Assembly: GCA_027257055.1 (NCBI GenBank)
Contig: JAPVLO010000182.1
Span: 3,348,001-3,412,000, forward strand
Length of the DNA: 64,000 bases
Direction: 5' to 3'
Origin: Cephalopachus bancanus
Lineage: Eukaryota; Chordata; Mammalia; Primates; Tarsiidae
Position 1 is the first letter of the stretch. The number at the start of each line of letters is the position of its first letter. The position numbers and the translations under genes were made by a program. The notes under the pieces are model-generated. The model saw only the letters and a program-made list of their open reading frames with translations. It did no database searches and was not told the origin of the DNA. Positions 36,261-47,602 of this stretch are shown in pieces.

Positions 36261-37287
36261 CTCCCAAGGGATTTAAGCAGAGACACAGCCCTGGCCTTCC
36301 AGTAAGAGTCACTTGGCACCACCTGCTGTCCCTGGTAAGCTCAGGGACCCAATTCAGAAAAGACTCAGCCCCAAGGCCCATGCCCTTTGGCATAAATTAC
36401 TTTCATATAAATATTTCCAAGGCCTGACAATATTTCAAGTAAGTATTTCAGGTCAAGTTCAAGATCTACCTTGACACAAGACGAAATGAAGTGGGTATAG
36501 TATTACACAAAAGGAATTTAAAAGTCTAATTTCTCCTTCCACTCATCCTCCAAATTCTTTATCTCCCCTCATCCCTTAAAGGGGTCAAAGGTAACTTTTG
36601 GGTATCTTTTGACAGGATTTGGTACAGAAGCTGGCACCCTGGGCCACCTTCTGCAGTTCGAAGCAGCCCATATCCAATGCCTCTGGTCAGAGACCCTGGA
36701 ATCCTTCATGAGTCACCGCTGCCAGGCCAGAAGCTACTAGAGGTAAAGAGATGGACTCTGGAGGAAGCAGGGTCAGTGAAGAAGTGCTCGGCATGCAGTT
36801 GTGGACTACACGGATGGAGAAAATGGATTCTTAGGTTCTACAAATTCTGGCAGGAATGTCTCTTCGACTGTGCAGTTCACTTTGAAATTTCCTCTGTGCA
36901 AGTGGCTAAATATCTTGTCACATCATTAACCATAGGCTCCACATTCTGGATTTTGGAATTTACTGCTGGAAGACAGGGTGGAGCAGCCTGGAGGGAAAAA
37001 CAGAAACCGCTCGAGGTATTTGTATTGAAAGAGAGGACCTCAAACAAAGCCTGTAGTGGTGTAGGCTTTCTCCAATGAAATATAACTAAATGCACGAATT
37101 AGACACGAAGTTCGCATCAACCACGCCACGCCTATGACGGTGAGGAGAGGCTGGGAAGGAGGCATACTGCCACGCAGGTAACACAGCTTTGTTGTTTAAG
37201 TGGTTCTGTGCCATGTATTATAACAATGTGATAAGAATATATCAAGTGGCCAGCTATGGATAGTGTGGTTGTAGATGAGAAAGATTA

Positions 37288-37800
<513 letters not shown>

Positions 37801-39140
37801 TCTCAGCTGAGAGCTAGACGTTGTTATTACCTGCCTAATAGGTTCAGAATGTTCAAGTCTCATAACCAGATATTATGGATTTTGTGGTGCGTTTGAAATA
37901 AAAAATGCCTTTATGATTCAAATTCTTCCATAAAAGCGTAACTTGCTGCAAAGCTAAAACTCTTAGCTCTTCTGCCTCATTAAAATAGTTGTTTGGTGCA
38001 CGCTAAATGACTGGAGGTTTCTTAGGGCAGGTTCCAGACAGATCACTTCTGGTAAGGAAAGTGACCGGAGTCCACCTGAGATTTCTATAGCCACCGGAGC
38101 CCAGATGGACTGAAATGGGCAGCTCCTCTCCTCGATGGCCACAGTCACTCAACAACCCCAGTTCTCTCTTCCCACCACTCACTTTTACCAAATCCACCTC
38201 CTGTGCGGCGGTGTAAATTCAGAGTAAAGTGCTCAGGACAATGCTGCTTGTGCAGACAAAATGCTCTCTGCAGATTGTTTCCTGCTTTCCTTCCCATCTG
38301 AGCAACAGAGCGGCCCTGAGCTCACGTTCAAGCTCAGGAAATGAGACCAGTCAAGATCCTCCCAGTTTCAAAGACAGGAGGCAGTGGCAGCAGCAGCAAA
38401 GCACTCTCAGAGCTGAGGATGTCAGATTCCCAGAAAACCAAAACCATCCATCGATCCCCAGCTGTGATGCTACCCTGCCGTGGCCTCTTCACACTGTCTC
38501 TGCTGAAGCCTCAAGCTCCACGGGACCTGGGAACAAACCTCAAACACCTCAGACCCCGGTCCCTGGCATAGAGCCGAGCACACAGTGGTTTCTCTGTGCC
38601 TGTCTGACGGTGAGTCAACAGTGGCTTGTTTTCCTTTTACTCCTGCACGTTTTCTACAATGCATTTTGTATTTTCTTACTTCTGGAGTTTTGTTGGAGGG
38701 TTTTGTTTTGTTTTGTAAAGCTGATGCCCAGATGACAGGACAAAGGGCTTCCGCCTAGCCCCAAGGGCTGGATGCTCCCTCCTGGGGTATGTGTGACACA
38801 GGAAAACAAGAAGAGGCCCAGCTCTGGCGAACTCCTCACCCCACGGGGCTGGCACACTGAGGGGGCCGAAAGGCAGGCCTAGAGGATACAAGTTAGACAA
38901 GAGGTTTCTGGGCGAGCCAGAAACACCCCCGACAGCTGAAGAGAAAGGCAGACCCAGGGACTCAGGAAACGCGACCTGAGTTAAAGCTGAGAGGGAAGAG
39001 TGCCGGCAGCCCGCCCCAGAGCTCCCTGAACACCAGGCTGAGGGACTGCTGGACTTAATCTTTGCACGAAAGAAGGGTCTTGGCATTGGTGCGTGCTGCC
39101 GCTTCCCAGGGACACGGATTCAGATTTTAAAAAGCAGCTG

Positions 39141-39405
39141 TGGCCGGGCTCGGTGGCTCCGCCTGTCATCCCGCGCTTTGGGAGGCCGAGATGAGTGGAT
39201 GGCCGGAGCCCGCGAGTTCGAGACCCGCCCGGGCAACTTGGCGAGACCTCATCTCGACCATAAATCAAACACCAGCCGGGCGTGGTAGCGCGCGCCTGTA
39301 GTTCCAGCTCCTGGGAAGGCTGAGGCGGAAGGATCGCGGAGCCCCGCGGGTCGAGGCTGCGGGGGCCGGGTCTGGGCGACAGAGTGAGACTCAACTCAAA
39401 AAAAA
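39141..39405 (+). mobile_element. Lineage-specific Alu near exon 3
   Basis: GGCCGGGCTCGGTGGCTCCG through GAGACTCAACTC and A10, with a deletion in the second arm. Flanks AAAGCAGCTG (39131-39140) and AAGGCAGCTG (39406-39415) differ by one base. It lies about 155 bp downstream of the exon 3 donor. Confidence 0.95.
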
Positions 39406-39429
39406 AAGGCAGCTGCCAAGCAAAAGCGC

Positions 39430-40150
39430 AGGCTTGCAGCGCAACACGAACGCGCCCCTCCCGAAGCGACCCCCACCCCGAAAGCCTCCCCGGGCAGCAG
39501 GCCCAGTTCTCGGAAAGCCGGCGCCCCCGGGCCCGCCCCTTCTCGGCGCGGGACGCTCACCTGTCGGCTGGATCACCACGGTGGCCACCTCCACGGCCTT
39601 CTCCTGGATCTCCTGCCAGCTGCCCTGCTCGGCGATCCACTCGCTGACCACGCAGCGGTAGGCGCCCTGGTCGGCGGGCCCGGCGCGCGCCACGGCCAGG
39701 CGGAAGGCGTCGCCGCCCGGCGTGTCCAGGCGCACGTCCCCGCTGCGGCAGCGCGCCTCGTAGCCGGGGCCCGGGCGCAGCCGGCCCTCGTGGGTCAGCG
39801 CCAGCACGCTCCTGCGCGCGGGCCCGCGGCGCAGCTCCCAGCGCAGCGCCAGGTGCGCGTGCAGCGGCGAGGCGGAGGCGGCGGCGCAGCGCAGCTCGAA
39901 GGGCTCGGCCTCGCGCGGGCTCAGCGTGGGCGGCGGCCGCGCGGCGGGGCCCACGCGCAGCGCGTCCGCGAGCACTGCGGGGAGAGGGCGGCGTCAGGCC
40001 CGCGCGCCCGCGGGGGGCCCGTCCGCGGTGTCCGCGGAGCGCTCCCCTCGCGGCGCGGCCCCTCGACCGGGCCTCCCTGCGAGGGCGGGCCGCGTCCTCG
40101 GACCGTCGGGCCCGGAGCCCTGAGCGGCCGCGGCCCGAGGGTCTCCGTCT
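39430..40150. promoter_or_regulatory. CpG island over exon 3 and its flanks
   Basis: Very dense CpG from the intron 3 side through exon 3 into intron 2. For example I count 13 CpG in 39661-39720, and GCGGCGCGGCCCCTCGACC lies near 40050. It is an internal exon far from the expected promoter, so an alternative start or a GC-biased evolutionary effect are both possible. Confidence 0.7.
39561..39974 (-). CDS. PTGFRN: PTGFRN exon 3 (Ig domain 2, EWI motif), GC-rich and divergent
   Basis: This 414-bp exon has acceptor CTCTCCCCGCAG above 39974 and donor GTGAGCG below 39561, phase 1 at both ends. It completes Val140 and encodes residues 141-277. Ig landmarks are FELRCAAAS (Cys169), LALRWELRR (Trp185) and DQGAYRCVV (Cys247). 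The family signature Glu-Trp-Ile lies at 251-253 (SEWIAEQGSWQEIQ). The exon is extremely rich in GC and CpG. By eye roughly one residue in five differs from remembered human, mostly towards Ala, Arg, Gly and Pro, and an extra cysteine appears at 215 (codon at 39750-39748). The frame is open, length is preserved and the splice sites are intact, so it looks functional despite the divergence. Confidence 0.95.
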
Positions 40151-40304
40151 CCCTTCCCCTGCTCTAGTGTCCGGGGGGGCATGTTTCCCCGTTCTGATTC
40201 TTCTGTCATCTCAACCGACTTCCTGACTTGGAAAGGAAATAAAAGCAGTACTAATAAAACCCCATGCTAAAACGGGGTGGTGAAACCCTTCTTGGGAGTC
40301 GTGC

Positions 40305-40475
40305 CTTGGAGATGTGCTCTGCCACGAGTTACTGTACCTCAACAGGCCTCCGTTTCCTAAAAGCGGGGGGGGGGGGAAACAGGACCTTCCTCATAAAGCT
40401 GACAGGAGAGTTAAATGAGTCAAAGAGGGCAAGCTCCCAGGGCAGTGCCTGGCCCTTGGCAGGCATGATAAAAGA
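40305..40475 (+). repeat. MIR fragment
   Basis: CAGGCCTCCGTTTCCTAAAA, then CAGGAGAGTTAAATGAGTC and GGGCAGTGCCTGGCCCTTGG, in MIR order. A G13 run sits in the middle. Confidence 0.7.
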
Positions 40476-40870
40476 CTTGGAAGTCCGGAGATGAGATGGC
40501 CTTCGAGGGGTTAGACCAGAGGGATCGGCATGACCTGCCTGCGGCTGACAGCCTGGGAAATGCCCAAGGCGTTCCCTCTAGGGTGAGCAAAGTGCACCCA
40601 GGGCACAGGAACAGGCCAAGGAAGGCCAGAGCCTCAGCGACTCACTCTCTTAGGACCTGCTGGCAGAAGGACAGGCACTAAAAAGGGGGCAAAGATGAAG
40701 AAGGAAGAATGAGTGAGTGGCGATGGATCCTGTGCCGTGGTGGCCAGAGAGGCGGCTCTCGCAGGGGGCAGGGAGGATCTATCAGGCTTGTCATCAAACT
40801 GGATAAGCTCATCCTCAAACACCACTACTCACCATCTCTTTGGTTTTTCCCTCAATTCCAAGCTCAGAGA

Positions 40871-41067
40871 CTAATTCAGTCGATGAGCGAGAACAAACCA
40901 TTTTAATTTGGGGCTAACAAAATGGAAACACTATTATTGTTGTTGTTATTACTTAATTATGCATTTATTTGTACCCTGCCTTGTTTGCAAAAGGACTTAT
41001 GTCTGAGTAGGAATGTAAGTGATTACCAGGAAAGCAGAAGATGACATGATGATGTAAAAAGAGAGGG
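40871..41067 (+). repeat. Long inverted repeat, left arm
   Basis: Contains CCATTTTAATTTGGGGCTAA and AAAAGGACTTATGTCTGAGT. It is the reverse complement of 42029-42220 at roughly 85 percent identity by eye, with small indels around 40935. Confidence 0.85.
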
Positions 41068-41560
41068 GGCTAGTCTAGATAACATTAAAAACTGCTACAT
41101 CTTTAGAAGGGCAAATCCCAAGGGGCAATCACGACTACAAAATGAATACCATGACCTTCTAGCATACACACCAGTCTATGAGTCCGGCTAACATGACTCA
41201 GTTCTTCAGCCCTGTTCATCTTTCAAGGCGTGGGTGAACAATCTCAAAACCATGAAGCTGAAGGTAAGACAGAACCTGGACCACACATGGCACCTGCCAG
41301 AGGTTCCCCTGGGCAGCAAGCAGTCTACCTCATGGTCATCCACCTGCTTTCCTGACCTAAGAAAAGCCTCCCCTGACTTCTCCTGCCTCTCAAAGACTGG
41401 AGAAGAAGCAGAAAAACATGGGGGAAATTCTCCTGCTTCCCTCCCTCCCACTCAGGATGACAAGGGTGCATTCGCCCTAATGGATGCATGATTTGTTGCA
41501 TTATTTAGCTCTAATACAAGCATGTCTTACGGAACTTTTTTCTAAAAAAAAAAAAAAAAA

Positions 41561-41853
41561 AGCTGGGCTCAGTGGCTCAGCCTGTAATCCCGCGCCTTTG
41601 GGAGGCTGAGGTGAGTGGATTGCCTGAGCCCGCGGGTTTGAGACCCGCCTGGGCAACTTGGCGAGACCTCATCTCTATTAAAAAAAAAAAAAAAAAAGTC
41701 AGGCGTGGTAGCATGTGCCTGTAATTCCAGCTACTCGGAAGGCTGAGGCGGAAGGATCGCCAGAGCCCAGCAGGTCGAGGCTGCAGTGGCCAGAAGCAGC
41801 TACTGCACCCCAGTCTGGGTGACAGTGAGATTCCAATTCAAAAAAAAAAAAAA
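41561..41853 (+). mobile_element. Lineage-specific Alu with expanded A-linker
   Basis: GCTGGGCTCAGTGGCTCAGC through GAGATTCCAATTC and A15. The linker between arms has grown into A18 at about 41680-41697. It lies in the loop between the two inverted arms. Confidence 0.94.
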
Positions 41854-42028
41854 AGCCTCTGGATTTTCTATAGGAATAAGGAAAAGGGAATGGAAGAGGT
41901 AGATTTGATGTCTTAATACATTCAACGGACATGGCTGTTTCATCCCCTCATGAGGCTAAAGAGGGCACAGTATCTGAGAAATGGGAGTTTCTACAAATCA
42001 TCACAGAGGGAGTGAATGCCTCAATCAA

Positions 42029-42220
42029 CCCTCGCTTTTCTCATCATCACGTACATTTTCTACTTTCCTGATAATCATACATTCCTACTCAGACATAAGT
42101 CCTTTTGCGAACAAGGCGGGGTACAAAGAAATGCATAGCTAAGTAATAATAACACCCACTGCGTTTCTATTTTGTTAGCCCCAAATTAAAATGGTTTGTT
42201 GTTGCGCATTTACTAATTAG
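42029..42220 (-). repeat. Long inverted repeat, right arm
   Basis: Contains ACTCAGACATAAGTCCTTTT and TTAGCCCCAAATTAAAATGG, the reverse complement of the left arm. Its outer edge runs into the MIR at 42205. Confidence 0.85.
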
Positions 42221-42360
42221 CTGTGTGATTTAAGGCAAGTGATTAACCTATGCTCTTCCATTTCCTCAGGAGTAAATTGGGGAAATATCCTGCCCTGTCT
42301 TGGTTGGGTTCAGAGAACTGAATGTGCGAGTACATGTAAAAGGACTTGGAAAATGAAAAA
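42205..42360 (+). repeat. MIR fragment
   Basis: TAGCTGTGTGATTTAAGGCA, then CATTTCCTCAGGAGTAAATT and TACATGTAAAAGGACTTGG. Confidence 0.75.
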
Positions 42361-42594
42361 CAAAAGAAGACACCCAAACTACAAAACCTTCAACATTCCA
42401 GATACATAAGGCTTGCTTATTTGCACAGCTGGGTCAATAAGCCAGCAGTGACCATATCATTCTTTCTATGAATATAGCATACAACTCCTAGTACAAACAG
42501 GTACCTAAATCACGAAAGTCACAGAGACAGACGTGAACCTTAGTGTCTGTTATTCCCATAAACCCGAACATCCTCATCATGACAGCCCCCTTCT

Positions 42595-42790
42595 TGTCAC
42601 TAAGCACTGAATGCTTGCTGTGTCGCTGCTCTAAGGTTCTGCACCTGTTAGCTCCCCTGGCCTCACAGCCTTTAAGGCAGGCACTGTGTCACAGAGGAGG
42701 CAGCTGAGGCATGTAACATGCCCACAGCCTCAGCTGACAAGTGACAGAGCTAGCAACTAGACCACTGAGTACAGGCAGCTTGGCTCCAGG
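42595..42790 (-). repeat. MIR fragment
   Basis: AGAGGAGGCAGCTGAGGCAT, then GTGACAGAGCTAGCAACTAG, reverse-complement MIR order. Confidence 0.65.
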
Positions 42791-42867
42791 GCTGGGCTCC
42801 CCAGGGCCATGCCATGCTGCCTCCAACTCACTAGCCACGGGGTGGTTTAGAGCCACACTGGAGAAGG

Positions 42868-42952
42868 GCCAGATGCAGTGACTCATGCCTGTAATCCCAG
42901 TACTTTGGGAGGACTGCTTGAGCCCAGGGGTTTGAGAACAGCCTGGGCAGAT
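42868..42952 (+). mobile_element. 85-bp Alu stub near exon 2
   Basis: GGCCAGATGCAGTGACTCAT to GAGAACAGCCTGGGCAG, then unrelated sequence. Truncated before the linker. Confidence 0.88.
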
Positions 42953-43068
42953 GTCTTTCACCAGGGAAGATGTGATGGGCAGAGGAGGGAGCAGAGCCCC
43001 AGAGAGCTTAAGTGGCAACAAAGTCATCCATGGCCACGTGGCAGGACCACCCCGTGTGAGGACTGTAC

Positions 43069-43437
43069 CTTTAACCTGCACTGTGTCCTCATAGTTGCCC
43101 TGGACGGTGGCGTCGGTGCTGGGGGTGGAGCATCTGTAGTGGCCTTGGTCCGAGGGCTGGACGTTCTTGATGTGCAGCTCCACGGCGTCGTTGGCGGTCC
43201 GCCGCAGCAGGATCTCGCCCCTCTGCAGCCGTTCCCGGTACAGCTGGGCTGGGAACCCCACCTCCCAGGTGCTTGCGAGCTCCACAAAGCTGCTCCCCGA
43301 AGACGAGAAGGTCCAGTCAAAGTTCTGCTCGCTGGGGCCGTCGTAGTCGCTGACGTTGCAGGGGATGACCAGCTCGGTGCCCACCACCCGGACCAGGGTC
43401 CCTGCGGGAACCCTCACCACACGCCCTTGACAGAGAG
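43069..43437 (-). CDS. PTGFRN: PTGFRN exon 2 (end of signal peptide, Ig domain 1)
   Basis: This 369-bp exon has acceptor CTTGTCGTTGCAG above 43437 and donor GTACAG below 43069, phase 1 at both ends. It completes Ala17 and encodes residues 18-139, starting LCQGRVVRVP, the C-terminal end of the signal peptide and the mature N-terminus. Ig landmarks are LVIPCNVSDYDG (Cys43, sequon N44), FDWTFSS (core tryptophan) and SDQGHYRCSTPS (second cysteine). No start codon is expected here, because the initiator Met and the hydrophobic signal core are on exon 1, beyond the right edge. In transcript direction it is followed at about 115 bp by a truncated Alu (42868-42952). Confidence 0.97.
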
Positions 43438-44824
43438 CTGCAACGACAAGAGACGGAAGGCGGGCCTTTGATCACAGAAGGTCTTCCCAGTATAAGCGTG
43501 GCAAATCCCTGGATGCTGGGCTCAAAGGCACGTGGCAGAAATGTGACATCCAAGCCACTGGGAAAACGTGTCTTAGTGGAGGTTAAGCCCTTAAATTATG
43601 AGCCAGAAATAACAACCCTAAAATGAGCTCCTCTCACGGCCAGTTTCCCAGGACTGGGAGGAAGAGAAGCAGTAAAAGTAGGCTAGCCATGAACCTGAAT
43701 AGCTGCTTGCCTCCAGTTACTATGTAACATACCGTTGCCGCTCGGTGGGATGCAGAAATATTTCAGGTTTTGTGTGAAAGAAAAGGGCAGAGCTCATCAA
43801 GTATTTACACGGCTGCCCACCCCATGTCAAGCCTTATCCCTAGAGACTGTTCCCTGGGGCCCCTGAGACCTGATTTACAGTGACGGATGCCAATTTTTAA
43901 ATCGTGGAGCAGCCTGCTGATAAAATGATTTAACTCCTGTTGTCTGACATTGCCGATAAATTAATTTTAAAATACGACGATTTTACCAAGTATTAATTTC
44001 CTATTTTCTGGCGCATTTCCTTCTCTCTACTCTCCGCCCTGATCTAAATTCAGAGTGAGGACGGGAGGCGTGAAGGCAGGGAGACTGGCTGGCCGGTTGC
44101 TGGGACTGCGGAGGGCAGCAGTTTGCCGCAGGGGATGAGCCCGGAGCACAAAGCCACGCGTTCCTGACTTTCTTTCCCTTCCCTTCCCCGGAGCACTGAA
44201 TCCCAGGTCCCTCTGGTAGATCCCTCGGGAGACCGGCCCCTGGGAGTCCCTTCAGATGGCTCCTTTGCCATGAGCTTCAGTGCGATTTTGGGGTCTATTT
44301 TCCACCTGTGTTTAGCATTTCAGCTTGGACCCCCAAAACACGGATGGCTCCTTCTTGATGTTCTAGGAATGGTACAGAATAAGGAACACAGGAGAAACCG
44401 CAGGCTCTGAAATCGAGGAGACCTCAGTGTAAACCTGAGACCATGTTTTATTTACCCAGTCCTGGGCACCACTGGTGGGAGGGGAAAGGGAGGGGGGATA
44501 AGGGGACACCACCACCCACTGGGTACCGTGCCCACTCCCCAGAGGAGCGAGGGCCCGCTAGAAGCCCACACCTCACCTGCACACGATTTCCTTGCGTAGT
44601 AAACCCTTACATGCACCCCACAACTCTAAAATAAATAACAAAATGAAGTGCACAATCAATCAGTTTGAGCAACATCAATCAGCTTTGGCTTTTACAGCTA
44701 TAAAAAGGGGCAAGAAGGCTTCATTAAATGAATGAAGTAAAATGCCTAGGCGACAGTCTGCCGTGCAAGGGCTCTAAAACATGTGAACTTCTGTCACTTA
44801 TTTTTGATTGAGCTTTTATCATTT

Positions 44825-45270
44825 GTTGTAGGTTGAATTGTGTCCCCCACCCAAAATGCCTATGTTGAGGTCCTAGCCCCCCGTACCTCAGTATGTGACC
44901 TTATTTAGAGATAGGCTTGTTGCAGATGTAATTAGTTGTGATGAAATCATACCGGGCATAGATATGACTGGTGCCCTCAGAAGGGTGCAATTTGGACACG
45001 GATGTACACGCAAGGAGAACGAGAACACCAAGTGAAGGTGAAAGCAGGAATTGGGGCAAAATGTCTACAAGTGAAGGAATACCCAAATTGCCAGCAAGTC
45101 ACTAGAAGCTAGAGAAGAAGCATGGAACATAACTTCTCTCTTCAGCCCTCAGAAAGAACCGGCTCCTTGGTCTTGGCCTTCCAGCCTCCACAGCTGTGAG
45201 GGAATACATTTCTGTTGTTTAAGCCAACCATTTTGTGGTATCTTGTTGTGGCAGGTCTAGAAAATACACC
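44825..45270 (+). mobile_element. MLT1-like solo LTR (ERVL-MaLR)
   Basis: TTGAATTGTGTCCCCCACCC, GTATGTGACCTTATTTAGAG, CTTCCAGCCTCCACAGCTGT and TTCTGTTGTTTAAGCCAACC follow the order of MLT1 LTRs. No internal retroviral genes are present. Ancient, mammal-wide age. Confidence 0.8.
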
Positions 45271-45297
45271 ACTCTCACTTATTTTTATTGACTTAAT

Positions 45298-45555
45298 TCT
45301 CGTTTTTCAAATTCTGGGTTGCCACCCTGCCGCGGGTTGTGAAACGATATAGCGTGGTTGTGACCAGCCTGTGTGTGCTTTGTTAAGTGAAATTAAACAG
45401 AACAGAAAATATTAGAGTGCACTGCACTGAGTAAGGGGTAAATATTGTTTCATTATATTTTGTTAAGCAAACAAATTTCCAACATATCTGTGTGTGCCAG
45501 ATTATATGTTTTAATTTGGGTCGGGTTTTTTTTTTTTTAAGTTGAGGAACACTGA
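45298..45555 (-). mobile_element. hAT-Charlie-like relic
   Basis: Ends CGTTTTTCAAATTCTGGGTT and GTTGAGGAACACTG form an imperfect inverted pair like the CAGTGTTTCTCAAA ends of Charlie-type elements. The interior includes TTGTGACCAGCCTGTGTG. Confidence 0.5.
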
Positions 45556-46163
45556 TTTAAGGCTACCGCTGGTTTTTTCCACCCGTTTTCATTTACCTTG
45601 AGAAAGAAAAAAGGAAGTATCCATATAAGAGAAAGAGTGATAGGGAACAGTGTGAGTTCTCAGCAGGGGGCTGTCTGGCTTCCCCTCCCAGCCCACCTGG
45701 GGGCAGGTCCAGACTGAACTCCCACCAGCTCAAGTTCAAAGAAAAGCTGCTGAACCTGAAATCACATCACTTTTCCTAAAAATAAAACAAAGTTACTGGT
45801 GCCAGTAACTTAGAAGAACTCTGGGTCACGTCCGCCCATGGAGAATGGTGGAACCGCCCCATGCACTGTCGAGAGTAGTGCTGGAACGTGCTCCTTTATT
45901 TCTAAGGCAACCTAGTGCCACAGGATAACACCTGTGCCCTCACACCTACTACCGGCAACTGTGCAACAGGCTCACAAAAGTTACCCAGCTTTCCGTAACT
46001 GACGTCAGATGGGGTTGACCCTGCACCTCTAGTCCCAGGGATGGGCGCTGGGGCCAGCACCAGGTAAATCGGAGTTCTCCTGGCTCTTTTTTGCTGAAGA
46101 CTCTTAGAAAGATGCTTTTGCTTCCAGGGGAATCAAGGCACTTTATAAAGATGATGTACTCTA

Positions 46164-46455
46164 AGCCGGGTACAGTGGCTCCCACCTGTAATCCCAGCAC
46201 TTTGGGAGGTGGAGGCGAGAGGACTGCCTGAACCCAGAGGTCCGAGATCGGCCTGGGCAACTTGGTGAGACCTTGTCTCTACAATAAAAAATAAATTAGC
46301 CAAGCATGGTGGTGTGCGCCTGTGGTTCCAGTTGCTTGAAAGGCTGAGGCAAAGGACAGCCTGAGCCCAGCAGGTCAAGGCTGCAGTGGCCGTGAGCTGT
46401 GCCACTGCACTCCAACCTGGATGACAGAGTGAAACACCAACTCAAAAAAGTAAAA
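46164..46455 (+). mobile_element. Alu with 19-bp target duplication
   Basis: AGCCGGGTACAGTGGCTCCC through GAAACACCAACTC. Exact ATAAAGATGATGTACTCTA at 46145-46163 and 46456-46474, the longest duplication in the window. Confidence 0.96.
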
Positions 46456-46894
46456 ATAAAGATGATGTACTCTAGGCTTCACAGGGGCAACTCTCCCGAC
46501 CATAAGAGAAAGCCATCCACAGGAGAAGAGACCCAGACCAACAACCCCAGTGACCCAATGGCAGCATCTGAGCCACTGGATCCAACCACACCTTCTACAC
46601 CATTCCCCCACGCACGCAGACACACACCCTTCTTTCCCCAGACATTCCAGTTTCTTGCAACTCTCCATTCATCCCCACTTGTGTTTCTTAAGCTAATAAT
46701 TTCTGTAACTAGCAACTCAAAGAGCTTCAAAATAATAATGACCCAGCAGGGACCAACTCTCTGAAACCATCATTACCACGGTTCACAAAGAAATTAGGTG
46801 ATCACTTGTTTACATTTAATTTTCTAGATGACCAGACAATTCTGAATCTCCCAGAGGCCTTTTAAATGAAATCATCATGGTAGAGAACCTTCAG

Positions 46895-47045
46895 GGGCAA
46901 CACAGCCCAGTGCTTAGCCTACTGTGCGCCAAGTGTCCTCATCTAAGAAATGGACACCCTAGTTCCCACGCTCCCTGAGGGCTAAACAAGCTAATATACT
47001 TACAAGCACTCACAACAGTGCCCAGCTCGTGGTGGGTGTCTGTGG
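46895..47045 (+). repeat. MIR fragment
   Basis: AGTGTCCTCATCTAAGAAAT, then GAGGGCTAAACAAGCTAATA and CAACAGTGCCCAGCTCGTGG. Confidence 0.7.
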
Positions 47046-47304
47046 TTACCTGCTGGGCAGGCCGCCCCTAGAATACACCTGATCATAATCTTCAAGGTAC
47101 ACAAAGGCATTTCCTAATGGGTACATCTTTTTAATTCCTATCCCTTGTGAAGAAGTTGTCCAGGGTAGACAAACCTGCCCACAGGCATGAGACAGCATCC
47201 TTATAAGGTTTCTATTCTTAGCGATCAGAGCTTTGGAAACTGATTCAGCTCCTTGTCACAACTCTCCAATCCTTCTTCCACAGGGCTGCCAAAATCATCT
47301 TTTC

Positions 47305-47602
47305 TTTTTTTTTGTTTGTTTGAGTTAGAGTCTCACTCTGTTGCCCAGACTGGAGTGCAGTGTCACACTCCCAGCCACCACAGCCTCGACCTGCTGGGCT
47401 CCGATGATCCTTCCACCTCAGCAGTCCAAGTAGCCAGAACTATAGGCGCATGCTACCACGCCCGGCTTGTTTTTGATTTATTGTAGAGACAAGGTCTCGC
47501 CAAGTTGCCTGGGTGGGTCTCGAATCCACGGGCTCAGGCAATCGACTCGCCTCGGTCTCCCAAATTGCTGGGATGACAGGCTGAGCCATCCAGTCTGACC
47601 CC
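47305..47602 (-). mobile_element. Lineage-specific Alu with 13-bp target duplication
   Basis: TTTTTTTTGTTTGTTTGAGT to GGCTGAGCCATCCAGTCTG. AAATCATCTTTTC at 47292-47304 and 47603-47615. Confidence 0.94.

Larger units (their letters stand above)
39975..43068 (-). other. PTGFRN intron 2
   Basis: This intron between exon 2 and exon 3 holds three MIR fragments, one full Alu, one Alu stub and a pair of long inverted arms (40871-41067 and 42029-42220). I recognise nothing in about 40180-40300, 40476-40870 or 41068-41560. Confidence 0.9.

Noticed and set aside
36677..37078. 133-codon plus-strand open frame in intron 3
   Set aside because: No family resemblance, no splice or start context; treated as chance.
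38229..38735. 168-codon plus-strand open frame in intron 3
   Set aside because: No recognisable domain, low-complexity Ser/Gln/Pro composition, overlaps a possible MIR-like piece (GGCATAGAGCCGAGCACACA), and is antisense to the host gene without promoter or splice evidence.
39790..40167. Plus-strand open frames antisense to exon 3
   Set aside because: Shadow frames of a GC-rich coding exon, continuing into GC-rich intron.
42878..43471. 197-codon antisense frame over exon 2
   Set aside because: Covers the conserved sense exon and an Alu stub; no independent protein similarity.
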